Assembly: GCA_024399955.1 (NCBI GenBank)
Contig: JAKSNH010000006.1
Coordinates: 1-64,000, forward strand
Source of the DNA: Paludibacteraceae bacterium
GTDB taxonomy: Bacteria; Bacteroidota; Bacteroidia; Bacteroidales; Paludibacteraceae
Length of the DNA: 64,000 nucleotides
Direction of reading: 5' to 3'
This document shows positions 63,520-64,000 of this stretch, piece by piece (positions within the stretch are counted from its first letter, which is position 1; every line of letters starts with the position of its first letter). The position numbers and the translations under genes are program-made. The notes under the pieces were generated by a model. That model saw nothing but the letters and a program-made list of their open reading frames with translations. It was not told the origin of the DNA and made no database searches.

Positions 63520-64000
63520 CTATGATTTAGTATTTGCTTTGATTCCTATCACTTGTCCTTTGTACCGCACATCCAATTGATGATAGATACTGATATCTAT
63601 ACCTTGAATGCCTTGATACCATTTCTGTAGTTTATTCAGTTTAGGTTGATAATTAGTTATCTCGCCTAATAAAATCGTAGCTGCACTATCGCGCTGCACC
63701 ACCTGAATAGACCGTGGGTTAGCCACTTTGACGTAACCGATGCGTTGATGCCAATAGTCCGATTCTTGCAGCCACTCGGCAAAGTCGCTCAGTTCATTCG
63801 CTGCCATTCGTGGTCCCACATTGCCGGTAACAATTAGGACGGGCGTCTTGATGCTGGCTCGAGCAGGCATTTTCTTGCGGTCTGTATCGATGTAATACTG
63901 CCCATCTTGCGTGACGACGCGCAGTAAAGGAACGCGCTGTGTGAGGTCGATATGTACCACGCCATCGCAGGTCTTGTAGCACTCGGCTGTGCGCACCATC
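63520..64000 (-). CDS. ftsQ: Cell division protein FtsQ, C-terminal part (cut by the window edge)
   Basis: The frame is open to the right end of the window, so the N-terminus (cytoplasmic part, membrane helix and POTRA domain) lies outside. The visible 160 residues carry the beta domain: LTQRVPLLRVVTQDGQYYIDTDRKKMP and the end YHQLDVRYKGQVIGIKANTKS. The family is recognised by this pattern and by its place before ftsA. Any apparent start inside the visible region is not the real one. Confidence 0.88.
   Translation of the reverse strand, partial: MVRTAECYKTCDGVVHIDLTQRVPLLRVVTQDGQYYIDTDRKKMPARASIKTPVLIVTGNVGPRMAANELSDFAEWLQESDYWHQRIGYVKVANPRSIQVVQRDSAATILLGEITNYQPKLNKLQKWYQGIQGIDISIYHQLDVRYKGQVIGIKANTKS

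Overview
The window is a stretch of a Bacteroidales (Bacteroidota) chromosome, probably from an uncultured, host-associated lineage. The evidence is: promoters of the Bacteroidota type (TTTG, 20 bases, TAnnTTTG), very little Shine-Dalgarno signal, T9SS parts (a plug-domain protein and a CHU_C sorting domain), DUF4296 next to lspA, a BtuB/BtuG cobalamin locus, and the ftsQ-ftsA-ftsZ order. It carries mostly core genes, with several small accessory islands.

Layout. 0-1 kb: three small unrecognised genes. 1.2-7.4 kb: alaS, a GtrA-like protein, guanine deaminase, a lipoate ligase-like protein and metK. 7.6-9.2 kb: two exported proteins of unknown role and a strongly structured minus-strand RNA (6S-like) with its own promoter and terminator. 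9.2-10.7 kb: a DUF4160/DUF2442 pair, lspA and a DUF4296 lipoprotein. 10.7-13.8 kb: rplM-rpsI and rpsB-tsf. 13.8-17.2 kb: a cobalamin riboswitch, btuB and btuG. 17.3-18.5 kb: rplS with a hairpin leader, then a ParE-type toxin-antitoxin pair. 18.7-25.8 kb: a FemAB/GNAT-like protein, an FAD plus Fe-S oxidoreductase, an aminotransferase, an AT-rich secreted protein and an S1/P1 nuclease. 25.9-33.6 kb: an exopolysaccharide locus (deacetylase-like protein, sugar transferase, WlbA-like dehydrogenase, two Wza-like lipoproteins, a Wzc-like kinase). 33.6-36.8 kb: T9SS plug protein, tRNA-His, tRNA-Thr, trmN6 and a CcdA-like permease. 36.8-41.4 kb: a NtrY-like sensor kinase overlapping gdhA, then kbl. 41.4-47.7 kb: panB, two outer-membrane barrels, gltX and a TonB-receptor-like barrel. 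47.7-56.9 kb: a carboxyltransferase, serC-serA, a T9SS cargo protein, glyA, and korAB on the minus strand. 57-64 kb: lepA, nhaD, dedA, and ftsZ-ftsA-ftsQ on the minus strand; ftsQ runs off the right edge.

The most unusual property is a set of 7-base tandem repeats in several unrelated sequence families (ACGCTCA, ATCAATA, GCAGGTT, ACACCAT, ATTCATT types). They sit between genes and also, always in an open frame, inside conserved proteins (AlaRS, GluRS, BtuB, TrmN6, the FAD oxidoreductase, a FemAB-like protein and a deacetylase). Some copies flank a 20-base hairpin element that encodes SECPEAP. This hairpin resembles the 5' end of the structured RNA near 8.9 kb, which suggests that the dispersed element and the RNA are related.

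A second window-wide feature is the promoter set. Fourteen of the sixteen promoters read here have TTTG, exactly 20 bases, then TAnnTTTG (the other two have one change in the TTTG box). Many have the upstream box extended to a palindrome of the form TTTGCATATATGCAAA. Three genes begin only a few bases downstream of the predicted start site and are probably nearly leaderless.
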